A program made the position numbers and the translations under genes. A stretch of DNA of 7,136 nucleotides from the NCBI GenBank assembly GCA_012523535.1, contig JAAYII010000314.1, forward strand, positions 1-7,136. Reading direction: 5' to 3'. Positions 1-5,544 of this stretch are shown here, piece by piece. The stretch comes from Peptococcaceae bacterium. GTDB taxonomy: Bacteria; Bacillota; Desulfitobacteriia; Desulfitobacteriales; Syntrophobotulaceae. The stretch's first letter is position 1. Each line of letters begins with the position of its first letter. Under the pieces are notes generated by a model. The model worked only from the letters and a program-made list of their open reading frames with translations, searched no databases and was not told where the DNA came from.

Positions 1-516
1 ATACCCCATATCGAATTTTGCCGGGAAATAGCCCGCCGATTTAATCATTTATTTGCCAAAGTGTTTCCCGAACCAAAAGAGTTAATCGGTAAAGTACCGC
101 TCTTACCGGGTGTTGATGGACGTAAAATGAGCAAAAGTTACAATAATGCTATTTCCCTAACTGCTTCAACTGAAGAAATAGTGACTAGAGTTAGGCAAAT
201 GATTACCGACCCTCAGCGGATCCGCAAAGATGATCTTGGCCATCCCGAAGTGTGTGTAGTATTCAAATTTCATAAAATTTATTCTTCTGATGTAAACTCG
301 ATTGAACAGAACTGTCGGGAAGGCAAAATCGGCTGTGTAGCCTGCAAAAAATACTTGGCGGAGAATATTGACAAAGTTCTAGCTCCTTGTCGCGAACGAC
401 GCAAAATGTGGGAGTTGGAAGGGAAAGTTGAACAAGTACTGGCTGAAGGAGCTGAAAAAGCTCGGAAGGTTGCCAGTCAAACCTTGAACGAAGTACGTCA
501 AGTGATGGGATTTTAA
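1..516 (+). CDS. trpS: Tryptophanyl-tRNA synthetase, C-terminal part (5' end outside window)
   Basis: Cytoplasmic class I aminoacyl-tRNA synthetase that charges tRNA-Trp with tryptophan using ATP. Only the last 171 codons are present; the reading frame is open from base 1, so the gene begins upstream. The class I signature KMSKS lies at 124-138 in the context GRKMSKSYNN, followed by the TDP-R segment typical of bacterial TrpRS. The C-terminal helical region carries four cysteines spaced C-x19-C-x6-C-x2-C (codons at 253, 313, 334 and 343). The Thermotoga maritima enzyme has the same arrangement with x22 in the first gap and binds a [4Fe-4S] cluster there, so this is probably an iron-sulfur TrpRS; that is inference from spacing. 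The stop TAA overlaps the scpA ATG by one base, implying one transcript and translational coupling. The identification is firm; the cluster is likely but unproven. Confidence 0.96.
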   Translation: MPHIEFCREIARRFNHLFAKVFPEPKELIGKVPLLPGVDGRKMSKSYNNAISLTASTEEIVTRVRQMITDPQRIRKDDLGHPEVCVVFKFHKIYSSDVNSIEQNCREGKIGCVACKKYLAENIDKVLAPCRERRKMWELEGKVEQVLAEGAEKARKVASQTLNEVRQVMGF

Positions 517-1289
517 TGGAAACGTTTAAGTCTGCTCCTTATGTCGAACTTCCGGTCTTTCAAGGACCGCTGGATTTACTTCTGCATTTAATCCGGCAAA
601 ACAAGGTCGATATTTACGATATCCCCATAGCTTTAATTGCTGATCAGTTTATCAGGACAGTTAAAAGAATGGAAGAATTGGATATGGAGGTTACTTCCGA
701 GTTCCTGGTGCTAGCTGCTCAACTGCTTTACCTTAAGTCGCGCCATCTTTTGCCTCGACCGCAAAAAACGGAAGAGGATATTGAAATGGAAGAAGAAATG
801 AAACAAAACCTGATTGACAGGTTGGTTACCTATCAGGCTTTTAAGGAAGTAGCCTGTTATCTTAGTTCCAAAGTTGAGTCTTCCGGGCATAAATATTTCC
901 GAGACGTTAATCTGGAGGAGATTATGTCCTGGATGGACTCACCTAACCCTTTACAAGGGGTCAGTATGGACGATTTGAAGCGAGCTTTTCAAACTGTGCT
1001 TTCCAAGGTTGAGAAAGGGGTAGATGTTCAACATATAAAGCCGGAAGGAATCTCGCTGGAAGTGGTGACCAAGGATATTATCCGGCGGATGCTTATTCAT
1101 CCCCAAGGACTGAAGTTTACCCAATTGCTGAGACGTCAGACTAGAATCGAAATCGTAGTGGTGTTCTTATCTATTTTGGAGTTGTTGAAAGAAGGCAAAA
1201 TTAAGGCGGAACAAAGTAGCCAAGGCAGTGACATTTTTCTTATTCCTACAGAAAAAGCTTGGGAATTTAGTAACGAGGTGCTTGTCTAA
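516..1289 (+). CDS. scpA: Segregation and condensation protein A (ScpA, kleisin)
   Basis: Kleisin subunit of the bacterial SMC-ScpAB condensin, which bridges the SMC head domains and helps compact and segregate newly replicated chromosomes. The N-terminus carries the family hallmark FQGPLDLLLHLI (residues 15-26), which continues into VDIYDIPIALIADQF, the N-terminal SMC-neck-binding domain. A middle segment rich in Glu and Lys (about residues 85-100) precedes the ScpB-binding stretch, and the last 80 residues form the winged-helix domain that contacts the SMC head (KFTQLLRRQTRIEIVVVFLS region). At 257 residues it has the usual length. The ATG at 516 overlaps the trpS stop by one base and only a weak GATGGGA-like ribosome site precedes it, so coupling to trpS translation is likely. 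Its own TAA overlaps the scpB ATG in the same way, fitting a need for matched ScpA and ScpB synthesis. Confidence 0.96.
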   Translation: METFKSAPYVELPVFQGPLDLLLHLIRQNKVDIYDIPIALIADQFIRTVKRMEELDMEVTSEFLVLAAQLLYLKSRHLLPRPQKTEEDIEMEEEMKQNLIDRLVTYQAFKEVACYLSSKVESSGHKYFRDVNLEEIMSWMDSPNPLQGVSMDDLKRAFQTVLSKVEKGVDVQHIKPEGISLEVVTKDIIRRMLIHPQGLKFTQLLRRQTRIEIVVVFLSILELLKEGKIKAEQSSQGSDIFLIPTEKAWEFSNEVLV

Positions 1290-1828
1290 TGTTATTTGCC
1301 GAACAAGAATTGGCCGCCTTGGAAGCCTTGTTGTTTGTGGCCAAAGAGCCTTTAAGTATATCCAAACTGGCCGAGATTTTAGAGTTGTCAGAGCATGAAG
1401 TGGCTGAACTTCTTCAAAATCTGCAAGAAAGGTATAAAGCTAAGTCCAGTGGTATTACCTTGGTGGAAACCGATAATTGTTACCGCTTAGGGACCAAACC
1501 CGAAATGGCTTCATATATAGAAGCTTTATATAAACAGCCTGCTCAAGCCTTGTCCCACGCCGCCTTGGAAGTTCTTTCCATTATTGCTTATCGCCAGCCC
1601 ATTACTCGTGGGGAGATTGATTTTATACGGGGAGTTCAGTCCGACAGATCCCTTGCCACTTTGGTAGAAAAAGGCCTGGTGCAAGAAGTAGGTCGCAAGG
1701 ACGGTCCGGGAAGGCCGATTCTATATGGTACCACCGAGCAATTTTTAATCCATTTTGGGTTAAAGTCTCTTCAGGAATTGCCTAAACTGGAATTATGCCA
1801 GGAAGACAATCAGAAAGAAGATGATTAA
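1289..1828 (+). CDS. scpB: Segregation and condensation protein B (ScpB)
   Basis: Winged-helix accessory subunit that dimerises and binds the middle region of ScpA in the SMC-ScpAB complex. Two winged-helix domains are visible: residues 6-65 (EALLFVAKEPLSISKLAEIL) and residues 85-165. The second contains the conserved stretches LEVLSIIAYRQPITRGEID (93-111), IRGV (113-116) and GPGRPILYGTTEQFL (139-153), ending in FGLKSLQELP. The length of 179 residues is normal, with an acidic unstructured tail. The start is the ATG that overlaps the scpA stop by one base; GAGGTG at 1275-1280 gives a good ribosome binding site about 8 nt upstream, so this start is well supported. No terminator hairpin was seen directly after the stop; the next promoter starts only 39 nt later. 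Confidence 0.96.
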   Translation: MLFAEQELAALEALLFVAKEPLSISKLAEILELSEHEVAELLQNLQERYKAKSSGITLVETDNCYRLGTKPEMASYIEALYKQPAQALSHAALEVLSIIAYRQPITRGEIDFIRGVQSDRSLATLVEKGLVQEVGRKDGPGRPILYGTTEQFLIHFGLKSLQELPKLELCQEDNQKEDD

Positions 1829-1866
1829 GGAAGAAACCGGGGAAGACCCTTCAGTAAGCAAAGCGG

Positions 1867-1895
1867 TTGAAGTTGTTAAGCGGATATGGTAAAAT
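1867..1895 (+). promoter_or_regulatory. Sigma-A-type promoter for the lysA leader
   Basis: A -35 TTGAAG (1867-1872) and a -10 TAAAAT (1890-1895) are separated by 17 nt, matching the housekeeping consensus at 4/6 and 5/6 positions. Transcription would start near 1902, about 17 nt before the first paired base of the riboswitch aptamer, which is the expected geometry. It lies just after scpB, so lysA can be expressed apart from the trpS-scpAB unit. Predicted by eye. Confidence 0.65.
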
Positions 1896-1918
1896 ACAGT
1901 GACAATTATATTATTTAA

Positions 1919-2081
1919 GGATAGAGGCGCGGTTATTATGAGTAAGTGTTGGGAGACGGCAGTTAATGATCAACACTGAAGGGATTAACCGCCGAAGTAT
2001 AAATCTTGGCCGAAGATTTATGCTGGGCTCAGGCTGGAAAGAGTCTGGGACTGTCATCCTTTGCGGGATGAAGCGCTATCC
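1919..2081 (+). promoter_or_regulatory. Lysine riboswitch aptamer (L box)
   Basis: The RNA senses lysine and controls the downstream lysA. Conserved L-box blocks occur in order: GATAGAGGCGCG at the 5' side, GCCGAAG (1991-1997), GCTGG, GACTGTCATCC and GCGCTATCC at the 3' end. The five-stem fold can be drawn fully. P1 pairs 1919-1924 (GGATAG) with 2076-2081 (CTATCC). P2 pairs 1929-1935 with 1986-1992, and its distal part pairs AGTGTTG (1945-1951) with CAACACT (1971-1977). P3 pairs 1997-2007 with 2013-2023 around a GGCCG loop. P4 pairs 2030-2035 with 2042-2047, and P5 pairs CATCC (2055-2059) with GGATG (2066-2070). Family and ligand follow from the match to known L-box leaders such as the Bacillus lysC leader. 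Ligand-bound P1 should favour the terminator downstream, lowering lysA when lysine is plentiful. Confidence 0.95.
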
Positions 2082-2143
2082 GGAAACCAAAGAATCTGAT
2101 TGGTTTTTTTATCAGATTTATAGTATTTTCGGTTTACGGGTAG
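2076..2143 (+). promoter_or_regulatory. Antiterminator of the lysine riboswitch
   Basis: Bases 2076-2088 can pair with 2131-2143 over 13 positions, with one G-A mismatch (2083/2136) and one G-T wobble (2079/2140). The pairing encloses a separate perfect 8-bp hairpin, AATCTGAT (2093-2100) with ATCAGATT (2111-2118). The left arm includes the whole 3' strand of aptamer stem P1 and the right arm includes the whole 5' arm of the terminator. This fold is therefore mutually exclusive with both the lysine-bound aptamer and the terminator, and would form when lysine is scarce, allowing read-through into lysA. Confidence 0.8.
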
Positions 2144-2160
2144 AACCCGTAAATTTTTTT
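2131..2160 (+). terminator. Intrinsic terminator of the lysine riboswitch
   Basis: A perfect 8-bp stem, TTTACGGG (2133-2140) with CCCGTAAA (2146-2153), has a 5-nt loop TAGAA and can be extended by two G-T wobbles. Seven T residues (2154-2160) follow. It lies about 85 nt before the lysA start and is the regulated off-structure of the riboswitch rather than the end of a gene. Confidence 0.9.
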
Positions 2161-2163
2161 GGG

Positions 2164-2213
2164 CGTATTATGTTTCACGTATTATATTTTATAATCAAGA
2201 ACCTGCGTATTAT
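2164..2213 (+). repeat. Three copies of CGTATTAT in the lysA leader
   Basis: The identical 8-mer CGTATTAT occurs at 2164-2171, 2178-2185 and 2206-2213; the first and third copies share an extra leading G. Starts are 14 and 28 nt apart, so all three fall on a 14-nt register with one vacant position. The block sits between the riboswitch terminator and the lysA ribosome binding site. A short inverted repeat, ATTATA (2181-2186) with TATAAT (2190-2195), overlaps the middle copy. No function can be assigned from the sequence. Confidence 0.55.
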
Positions 2214-2230
2214 AAAGCCGGCGATAATTT

Positions 2231-2238
2231 AAGGAGGT
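2231..2238 (+). promoter_or_regulatory. Ribosome binding site fixing the GTG start of lysA
   Basis: AAGGAGGT is an essentially perfect anti-16S complement placed 6 nt before the GTG at 2245. It decides the GTG as start codon, since no in-frame ATG with a comparable site is nearby. Confidence 0.88.
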
Positions 2239-2244
2239 AAAACA

Positions 2245-3498
2245 GTGATCAAGAAAACATTGCCTTTTTCTGCAGAGCAGTTAGAGCAAATAGCCGAGGA
2301 ATTTGGAACCCCGTTTCATATTTACGATCAAAAAGGGATAATAGATAATGTCAGAGCTTTAAAAGCAGCTTTTAGTTGGGCACCGCAGTTTAAAGAATAC
2401 TTTGCTGTGAAAGCAACCCCAAATCCCCATATTTTAAAACTGTTGGCCGCTGAGGGAATTGGGGCGGATTGCAGTTCGCTGCCTGAGCTCATTTTGGCTG
2501 AAAGAGTGGGCATAGTAGGGGAAGAAATAGTCTTTACATCCAATGATACTCCGGCACGGGAGTTTATAAAAGCCAAAGAATTGGGTGCCATCATCAATCT
2601 TGATGATATTAGCCACATTGATTTCCTGGACAAAGTTGCAGGAATGCCTGAGATGATTTGTTTTAGATATAATCCCGGTCCTCTTGGTCAAAGGGGTAAT
2701 TCAATTATTGGCAAACCCGAAGAGGCTAAATATGGGGTGACCAAAGAGCAATTATTTGATTGCTATGTAAAAGCTAAGAAACTGGGTGCTAAACGCTTTG
2801 GACTTCACACCATGGTGATCTCCAATGAGCTTGACCCTGATTTCTTTGTGGAAACAGCCCGCATGATGTTTGAACTGGCTGTTGAATTGAAGCAACGGTT
2901 GAATATTTGTGTTGAATTTATTGATCTCGGCGGCGGCATAGGTATTCCTTACCGTCCGGAACAGGAAGCGGTTGATCTAAATTATTTGGGTCGGCAAGTT
3001 GAAAAATTATACAACCAAATTCTTGTGCCAGCCGGATTGCATCCTGTTAAAATTGCCATGGAATGCGGGAGATTAATTACCGGCCCATATGGTTATCTGG
3101 TGACCAGGGTTATTCATAAAAAAGAAATCTATAAAAATTACGTTGGTGTGGATGCATGCATGGCCGATCTTATGCGTCCTGGAATGTATGGCGCTTATCA
3201 CCATATTACGGTTTGCGGCAAAGAAAACGAACCCTGTGATCATATGTATGATGTTACCGGTAGCTTGTGCGAAAATAACGATAAATTTGCCATTGACAGG
3301 ATGCTACCGTTAATTGAAATTGGGGATTTACTGGTGATCCATGATACAGGGGCTCACGGCCATGCCATGGGTTTCAATTATAACGGCAAATTAAGATCCA
3401 AAGAGTTGTTGTTCAAAGATGATGGTACGGTTAAATTGATTCGACGGGCTGAGACTATCGAGGACTACTTTGCAACCTTGGATTTTTCCGAATTATAA
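2245..3498 (+). CDS. lysA: Diaminopimelate decarboxylase-like PLP enzyme (LysA)
   Basis: Fold-type III PLP enzyme expected to decarboxylate meso-diaminopimelate to L-lysine in the cytoplasm, the last step of lysine synthesis. The N-terminal alanine-racemase-like barrel contains YFAVKATPN with the PLP-binding lysine at residue 56, the phosphate-binding GGGIGIPY (229-236) and the active-site strip AMECGR (271-276). The C-terminal beta domain has MRPGMYGAYHH (310-320), LCENND (341-346) and a conserved tyrosine in GFNYNG (Y379). The 417-residue length is normal. The key motifs differ from textbook LysA: ECGR for EPGR, CENND for CESGD, and GLHTMV where HIGS is usual. It therefore belongs to a divergent subgroup, and a related basic amino acid decarboxylase (for example D-ornithine/D-lysine decarboxylase) is possible. 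The lysine riboswitch upstream argues for a lysine biosynthetic role. It starts with GTG; the 3' end overlaps the convergent gene by 34 nt. Confidence 0.88.
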   Translation: MIKKTLPFSAEQLEQIAEEFGTPFHIYDQKGIIDNVRALKAAFSWAPQFKEYFAVKATPNPHILKLLAAEGIGADCSSLPELILAERVGIVGEEIVFTSNDTPAREFIKAKELGAIINLDDISHIDFLDKVAGMPEMICFRYNPGPLGQRGNSIIGKPEEAKYGVTKEQLFDCYVKAKKLGAKRFGLHTMVISNELDPDFFVETARMMFELAVELKQRLNICVEFIDLGGGIGIPYRPEQEAVDLNYLGRQVEKLYNQILVPAGLHPVKIAMECGRLITGPYGYLVTRVIHKKEIYKNYVGVDACMADLMRPGMYGAYHHITVCGKENEPCDHMYDVTGSLCENNDKFAIDRMLPLIEIGDLLVIHDTGAHGHAMGFNYNGKLRSKELLFKDDGTVKLIRRAETIEDYFATLDFSEL

Positions 3499-4268
3499 TT
3501 TTTTATCAGCACTGAATTCAAAGCGCATCCCAAAAGCAAGATTTCACAGCTCCAATACAGCCAGAGCAGTAGGATTATGATGCCGGCCAGGCTTCCATAA
3601 ACAAGGGAGTAAGTATTGAAAAACCTAAAGTAGAGGGAAAAGCCAAAAGAAAGTAGTAACCAGCCGGCGGAAGAAAAAAGGGAGCCCGGTAGGATTAAAT
3701 GCAATGCATATTTGGTATTGGTTGCCAGGCGATTGAAAATGACAGTGGCAAAAACCAGAAATAGGTACAAGACAATTAACGCCAATATGGCTCTGAGAAA
3801 ACTGAAATATTCGCCAATATGAATTAATAAAGTAATAATTAAGGTAATTATTAAGGTTATAGTAATTGTAAACAATACTATCAAGGAGCTTAGGATTAAT
3901 CTGAAAAAACCTTGCTTTTCAAGTATACCGTATGCCTTTCTCATACCTCGCAGCAAGGCTTTGATTCCGTTCATGGAAGCCCAGACTGTTCCTAGCATAC
4001 CAAAAGACAGAAGGGTTGGACTGTGGGCAGAAAAGATCTCGTACACAATATTTTCCACTATTTGCAGGGCTTCAACGGGTATGAGATATTTCAATTCACT
4101 AAATATTTTCTCGCTACTGAGATCAGCAAAGCCTGCTATAGTAAAAAAAAAGATCAATAAGGGGAAAAGGGAGAGCAGCAAATAATAGGATACCTGTCCT
4201 CCTAAGGCCATTAGCTCGTTTTTCTTGACCAGTTCCCAATAATCTTCAATAAATTGCCGCCATTTCAA
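3465..4268 (-). CDS. YihY/BrkB-family integral membrane protein
   Basis: Polytopic inner-membrane protein of the YihY (virulence factor BrkB) family, once misnamed ribonuclease BN; its transport or other activity is not established. Six hydrophobic segments are visible at about residues 24-46, 85-105, 122-149, 156-178, 188-213 and 222-250. Family signatures are GGQVSYYLLLSLFPLLIF near the first segment and YGSLAGIIILLLWLYWSC (224-241) near the last. The length of 267 residues is typical to slightly short. The start is a TTG at 4268: an in-frame TAA lies two codons upstream, and GAGGATGG at 4275-4282 serves as ribosome site; the next in-frame ATG (residue 20) would cut the conserved amphipathic N-terminus. 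It follows the DUF4363 gene by 18 nt and is probably the last gene of a leftward operon. Its final 34 nt lie inside the 3' end of lysA. Confidence 0.9.
   Translation of the reverse strand: MKWRQFIEDYWELVKKNELMALGGQVSYYLLLSLFPLLIFFFTIAGFADLSSEKIFSELKYLIPVEALQIVENIVYEIFSAHSPTLLSFGMLGTVWASMNGIKALLRGMRKAYGILEKQGFFRLILSSLIVLFTITITLIITLIITLLIHIGEYFSFLRAILALIVLYLFLVFATVIFNRLATNTKYALHLILPGSLFSSAGWLLLSFGFSLYFRFFNTYSLVYGSLAGIIILLLWLYWSCEILLLGCALNSVLIKNYNSEKSKVAK
3822..3857 (-). repeat. Degenerate 12-nt tandem repeat inside the YihY-family gene
   Basis: Three imperfect 12-nt units (3846-3857, 3834-3845, 3822-3833) encode ITLI-like repeats in the third membrane segment. Insertion or loss of a unit would keep the frame and only change helix length. 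It may be simple hydrophobic codon drift. Confidence 0.45.
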
Positions 4269-4286
4269 ATATTACCATCCTCAAAT

Positions 4287-4667
4287 TTAGAAGATATTAA
4301 TCAATTTTAATCTTTCCGTTTCGGGGATATCTCTAATCAGAATTCTTAGGGCTTCAAGTTCCGCAAGGGAAAAAGATTTTTCTCGATGTAAAATTAGCTG
4401 GTTAAGTTTCTGAAAACTTATTTCCACGTTATTTAAAGTATTATGGTTTATGAAAAGTGCCCAAAATTGCTTGGCTTTTAGCCAGTTTTGATAATTATTG
4501 TTTATTATTTGAGAAGCTTTGTCCCATTGATCCGTTTCGATAAAAGGAACGGCTTGCTTGAGACCTTCATCAATTATGACGGCGGTAGTGTTCACTTTAT
4601 AGCTAACGGCAGTGGAACAACCAAATAGAATAATAAACCCCAGTACAATAATAACTGTGGCGCGCAT
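4287..4667 (-). CDS. DUF4363-family small anchored protein
   Basis: A 126-residue protein with one N-terminal hydrophobic segment (residues 3-22, VIIVLGFIILFGCS) and a soluble, mostly helical remainder, so it is likely held at the outer face of the membrane. The pattern LFGC at residues 14-17 resembles a lipobox but has Phe at -2, so lipoprotein processing is uncertain. The helical part (WDKASQIINNNYQNWLKAKQFW, positions 48-69) fits the DUF4363 family of sporulating Clostridia, which I recall as a common neighbour of DUF421 (YetF) genes; no biochemical role is known to me. The ATG at 4667 has the strong site GAGGTG about 6 nt upstream. It sits 67 nt after the broken YetF gene and 18 nt before the YihY-family gene, in the same direction. 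Confidence 0.75.
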   Translation of the reverse strand: MRATVIIVLGFIILFGCSTAVSYKVNTTAVIIDEGLKQAVPFIETDQWDKASQIINNNYQNWLKAKQFWALFINHNTLNNVEISFQKLNQLILHREKSFSLAELEALRILIRDIPETERLKLINIF

Positions 4668-4734
4668 ATCTTCACCTCATGTTTTTTTATTTAAAGTTCA
4701 TGCTATTATTTTATTTCTATTAATGCTTTCTTCT

Positions 4735-5112
4735 TTATTTCTTTTGTTTGGGCTGGAAATATAGCTGGCCTTTGCTGTCAATACCGGCGATCAGAACTTG
4801 ACGAAAATCGTTGATACCAGCTTTCTGCAGCTCTTGTTTTAGCCAAGCTTCTGTAACGCTGGCGCGGGGCAAGTTTTTATGCTGCACAATTCCGTCCATA
4901 ATTAGAGTATAGGCCAAATTTTCCCTTGGAAGCTGAAGGCTAAGGTCTTCAGGAGTGGCCGGGCGTTTCATTGATTTGGGAATAACACTTAACTGGCCGT
5001 TGGTTTCCAAAATAGCGTATTCTACATCAGCAATACTGGACATGTCTTTAGCCCGCAATTGCTCTAAAAGATCGCTTAAACTGTAGCGTAGTTTTCTCAG
5101 TTCATTTTCCAA
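4735..5112 (-). CDS. C-terminal cytosolic fragment of the YetF/DUF421 protein
   Basis: An open segment of 125 residues from the ATG at 5112 covering most of the soluble DUF421 domain (LLEQLRAKD, VEYAILETNGQLSVIPK). It lacks the ICGTPTLLIYKG linker encoded just upstream in the same frame. No convincing ribosome binding site precedes the ATG, so separate translation is doubtful. Its family-like sequence up to the stop suggests that loss of the gene, if real, is recent. Confidence 0.4.
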   Translation of the reverse strand: MENELRKLRYSLSDLLEQLRAKDMSSIADVEYAILETNGQLSVIPKSMKRPATPEDLSLQLPRENLAYTLIMDGIVQHKNLPRASVTEAWLKQELQKAGINDFRQVLIAGIDSKGQLYFQPKQKK

Positions 5113-5166
5113 GATCTGGCCCTTATAGATAAGCAGGGTGGGGGTCCCGCAAATGAACGCCCTGGC

Positions 5167-5412
5167 TTATTCGCTCTTTAAGGTTATCTGTGAAATTGTA
5201 AAACCTAAAAGAAATAAAACCAGTACCGGCAACAGACCGGAAAAGAGGGGAATGGCAATATCCTCGCTGGGTACTGCGGCAAGTTCCGAGATCATTAAAA
5301 TAATAACTAGTTCAAATGGCTGAAGCTGGGCAATTTGCCTTTTACCCATTAATCTGAGGACTAAAACTACTATCAAATAAAGAATAGTCGTACGAATGAT
5401 ACCGGCTAACAA
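5167..5412 (-). CDS. N-terminal membrane fragment of the YetF/DUF421 protein
   Basis: An 81-residue product ending at the premature TAA. It contains the membrane helices (about residues 2-21, 33-48 and 58-76) and the RLMGKRQIAQLQP signature but none of the cytosolic DUF421 domain, so it is unlikely to work alone. TTG at 5412 is preferred over ATG at 5430 because AAAGGAGC is well placed for it and because homologues that I recall begin at this residue; an upstream TTG at 5499 has no support. Confidence 0.5.
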   Translation of the reverse strand: MLAGIIRTTILYLIVVLVLRLMGKRQIAQLQPFELVIILMISELAAVPSEDIAIPLFSGLLPVLVLFLLGFTISQITLKSE

Positions 5413-5418
5413 TTTATA

Positions 5419-5426
5419 GCTCCTTT
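5419..5426 (-). promoter_or_regulatory. Ribosome binding site fixing the TTG start of the YetF gene
   Basis: AAAGGAGC on the minus strand lies 6 nt before TTG at 5412. The rival ATG at 5430 has only AGGAAAG about 15 nt upstream, which is too far to be a strong site. Confidence 0.65.
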
Positions 5427-5501
5427 CCATGTTGTTAAATTTATTCTTTCCTGGGAAAAAAAGATTATTCGCAGAAAGTTTAGAAAAATAGGTGAGCAAG
5501 T

Positions 5502-5519
5502 AATCTTCACAAGAAGATT
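5502..5519. repeat. Inverted repeat 1 around TTCACAA in the divergent intergenic region
   Basis: AATCTTC (5502-5508) and GAAGATT (5513-5519) form a perfect 7-bp inverted repeat around ACAA. It covers the predicted -35 of the rightward promoter. It shares the heptamer TTCACAA (5506-5512) with the second inverted repeat 44 nt downstream. A candidate protein binding site, possibly for the RHH-like protein encoded at 6698. Confidence 0.6.
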
Positions 5520-5534
5520 GTTTTGGTATACAAT
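5506..5534 (+). promoter_or_regulatory. Predicted promoter of the actin-like ATPase operon
   Basis: A -35 TTCACA (5506-5511) and -10 TACAAT (5529-5534) are each 5/6 matches to the sigma-A consensus, spaced 17 nt. Transcription would begin near 5541, leaving a leader of about 50 nt. Inverted repeat 1 covers the -35 and inverted repeat 2 begins just after the start point, so a protein bound to both would repress it. Confidence 0.6.
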
Positions 5535-5544
5535 GAATTAAATA

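Larger units (their letters stand above)
4735..5412 (-). pseudogene. YetF/DUF421 membrane protein gene split by one in-frame TAA
   Basis: The two open segments lie in the same frame and, joined, make one standard-length YetF-type protein (225 positions including the stop). The N-terminal part has two or three membrane helices with the family signature RLMGKRQIAQLQPFELV, then the second hydrophobic block LLPVLVLFLLGFTISQ. Codon 82 is TAA (5167-5169). Directly after it the frame continues with ARAFICGTPTLLIYKGQILE, the conserved family linker leading into the cytosolic DUF421 domain, which has DLLEQLRAKD, IADVEYAILETNGQLSVIPK and a regular end. No frameshift or deletion is seen; one base change would restore the gene (for example AAA, GAA or CAA at that codon). 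The start is taken as TTG at 5412, with AAAGGAGC 6 nt upstream. It could be a recent pseudogene, a sequencing error, or two separately translated halves. Confidence 0.85.

Noticed and set aside
2159..2195. An internal promoter upstream of lysA using TATTAT or TATAAT as a -10
   Set aside because: No -35 with acceptable match and 16-18 nt spacing was found; AT-rich sequence gives such hexamers by chance.
1966..2232. An 88-codon open frame on the plus strand between scpB and lysA
   Set aside because: It lies across the lysine riboswitch and its terminator, has no ribosome binding site, and its translation resembles no protein family.
2328..2691. Two minus-strand open frames within lysA
   Set aside because: They are antisense shadows of a conserved enzyme gene, with no ribosome site or family resemblance.
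3491..3504. AATTATAATT palindrome followed by T residues at the lysA stop, as a terminator
   Set aside because: The stem is all A-T, has no room for a loop as a perfect 10-nt palindrome, and would not be a stable terminator.
3961..4185. A plus-strand open frame within the YihY-family gene
   Set aside because: It is antisense to conserved membrane-protein sequence and has no start signal.
5167..5169. The internal TAA as a programmed recoding or reassigned codon
   Set aside because: TAA is the normal terminator of trpS, scpA, scpB, lysA and DUF4363 here, and no recoding structure is evident.
5485..5512. A leftward promoter for the YetF operon with TTGTGA inside inverted repeat 1 and TATTTT as a -10
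   Set aside because: Both hexamers match only 4/6 and the spacing is 16 nt; too weak to list, though a leftward promoter must lie somewhere in this region unless transcription enters from upstream.
5502..5524. Inverted repeat 1 plus TTTT as an intrinsic terminator
   Set aside because: No rightward gene ends upstream, the stem is only 7 bp with low GC, and the T-run is 4 nt; an operator-like site is more plausible.
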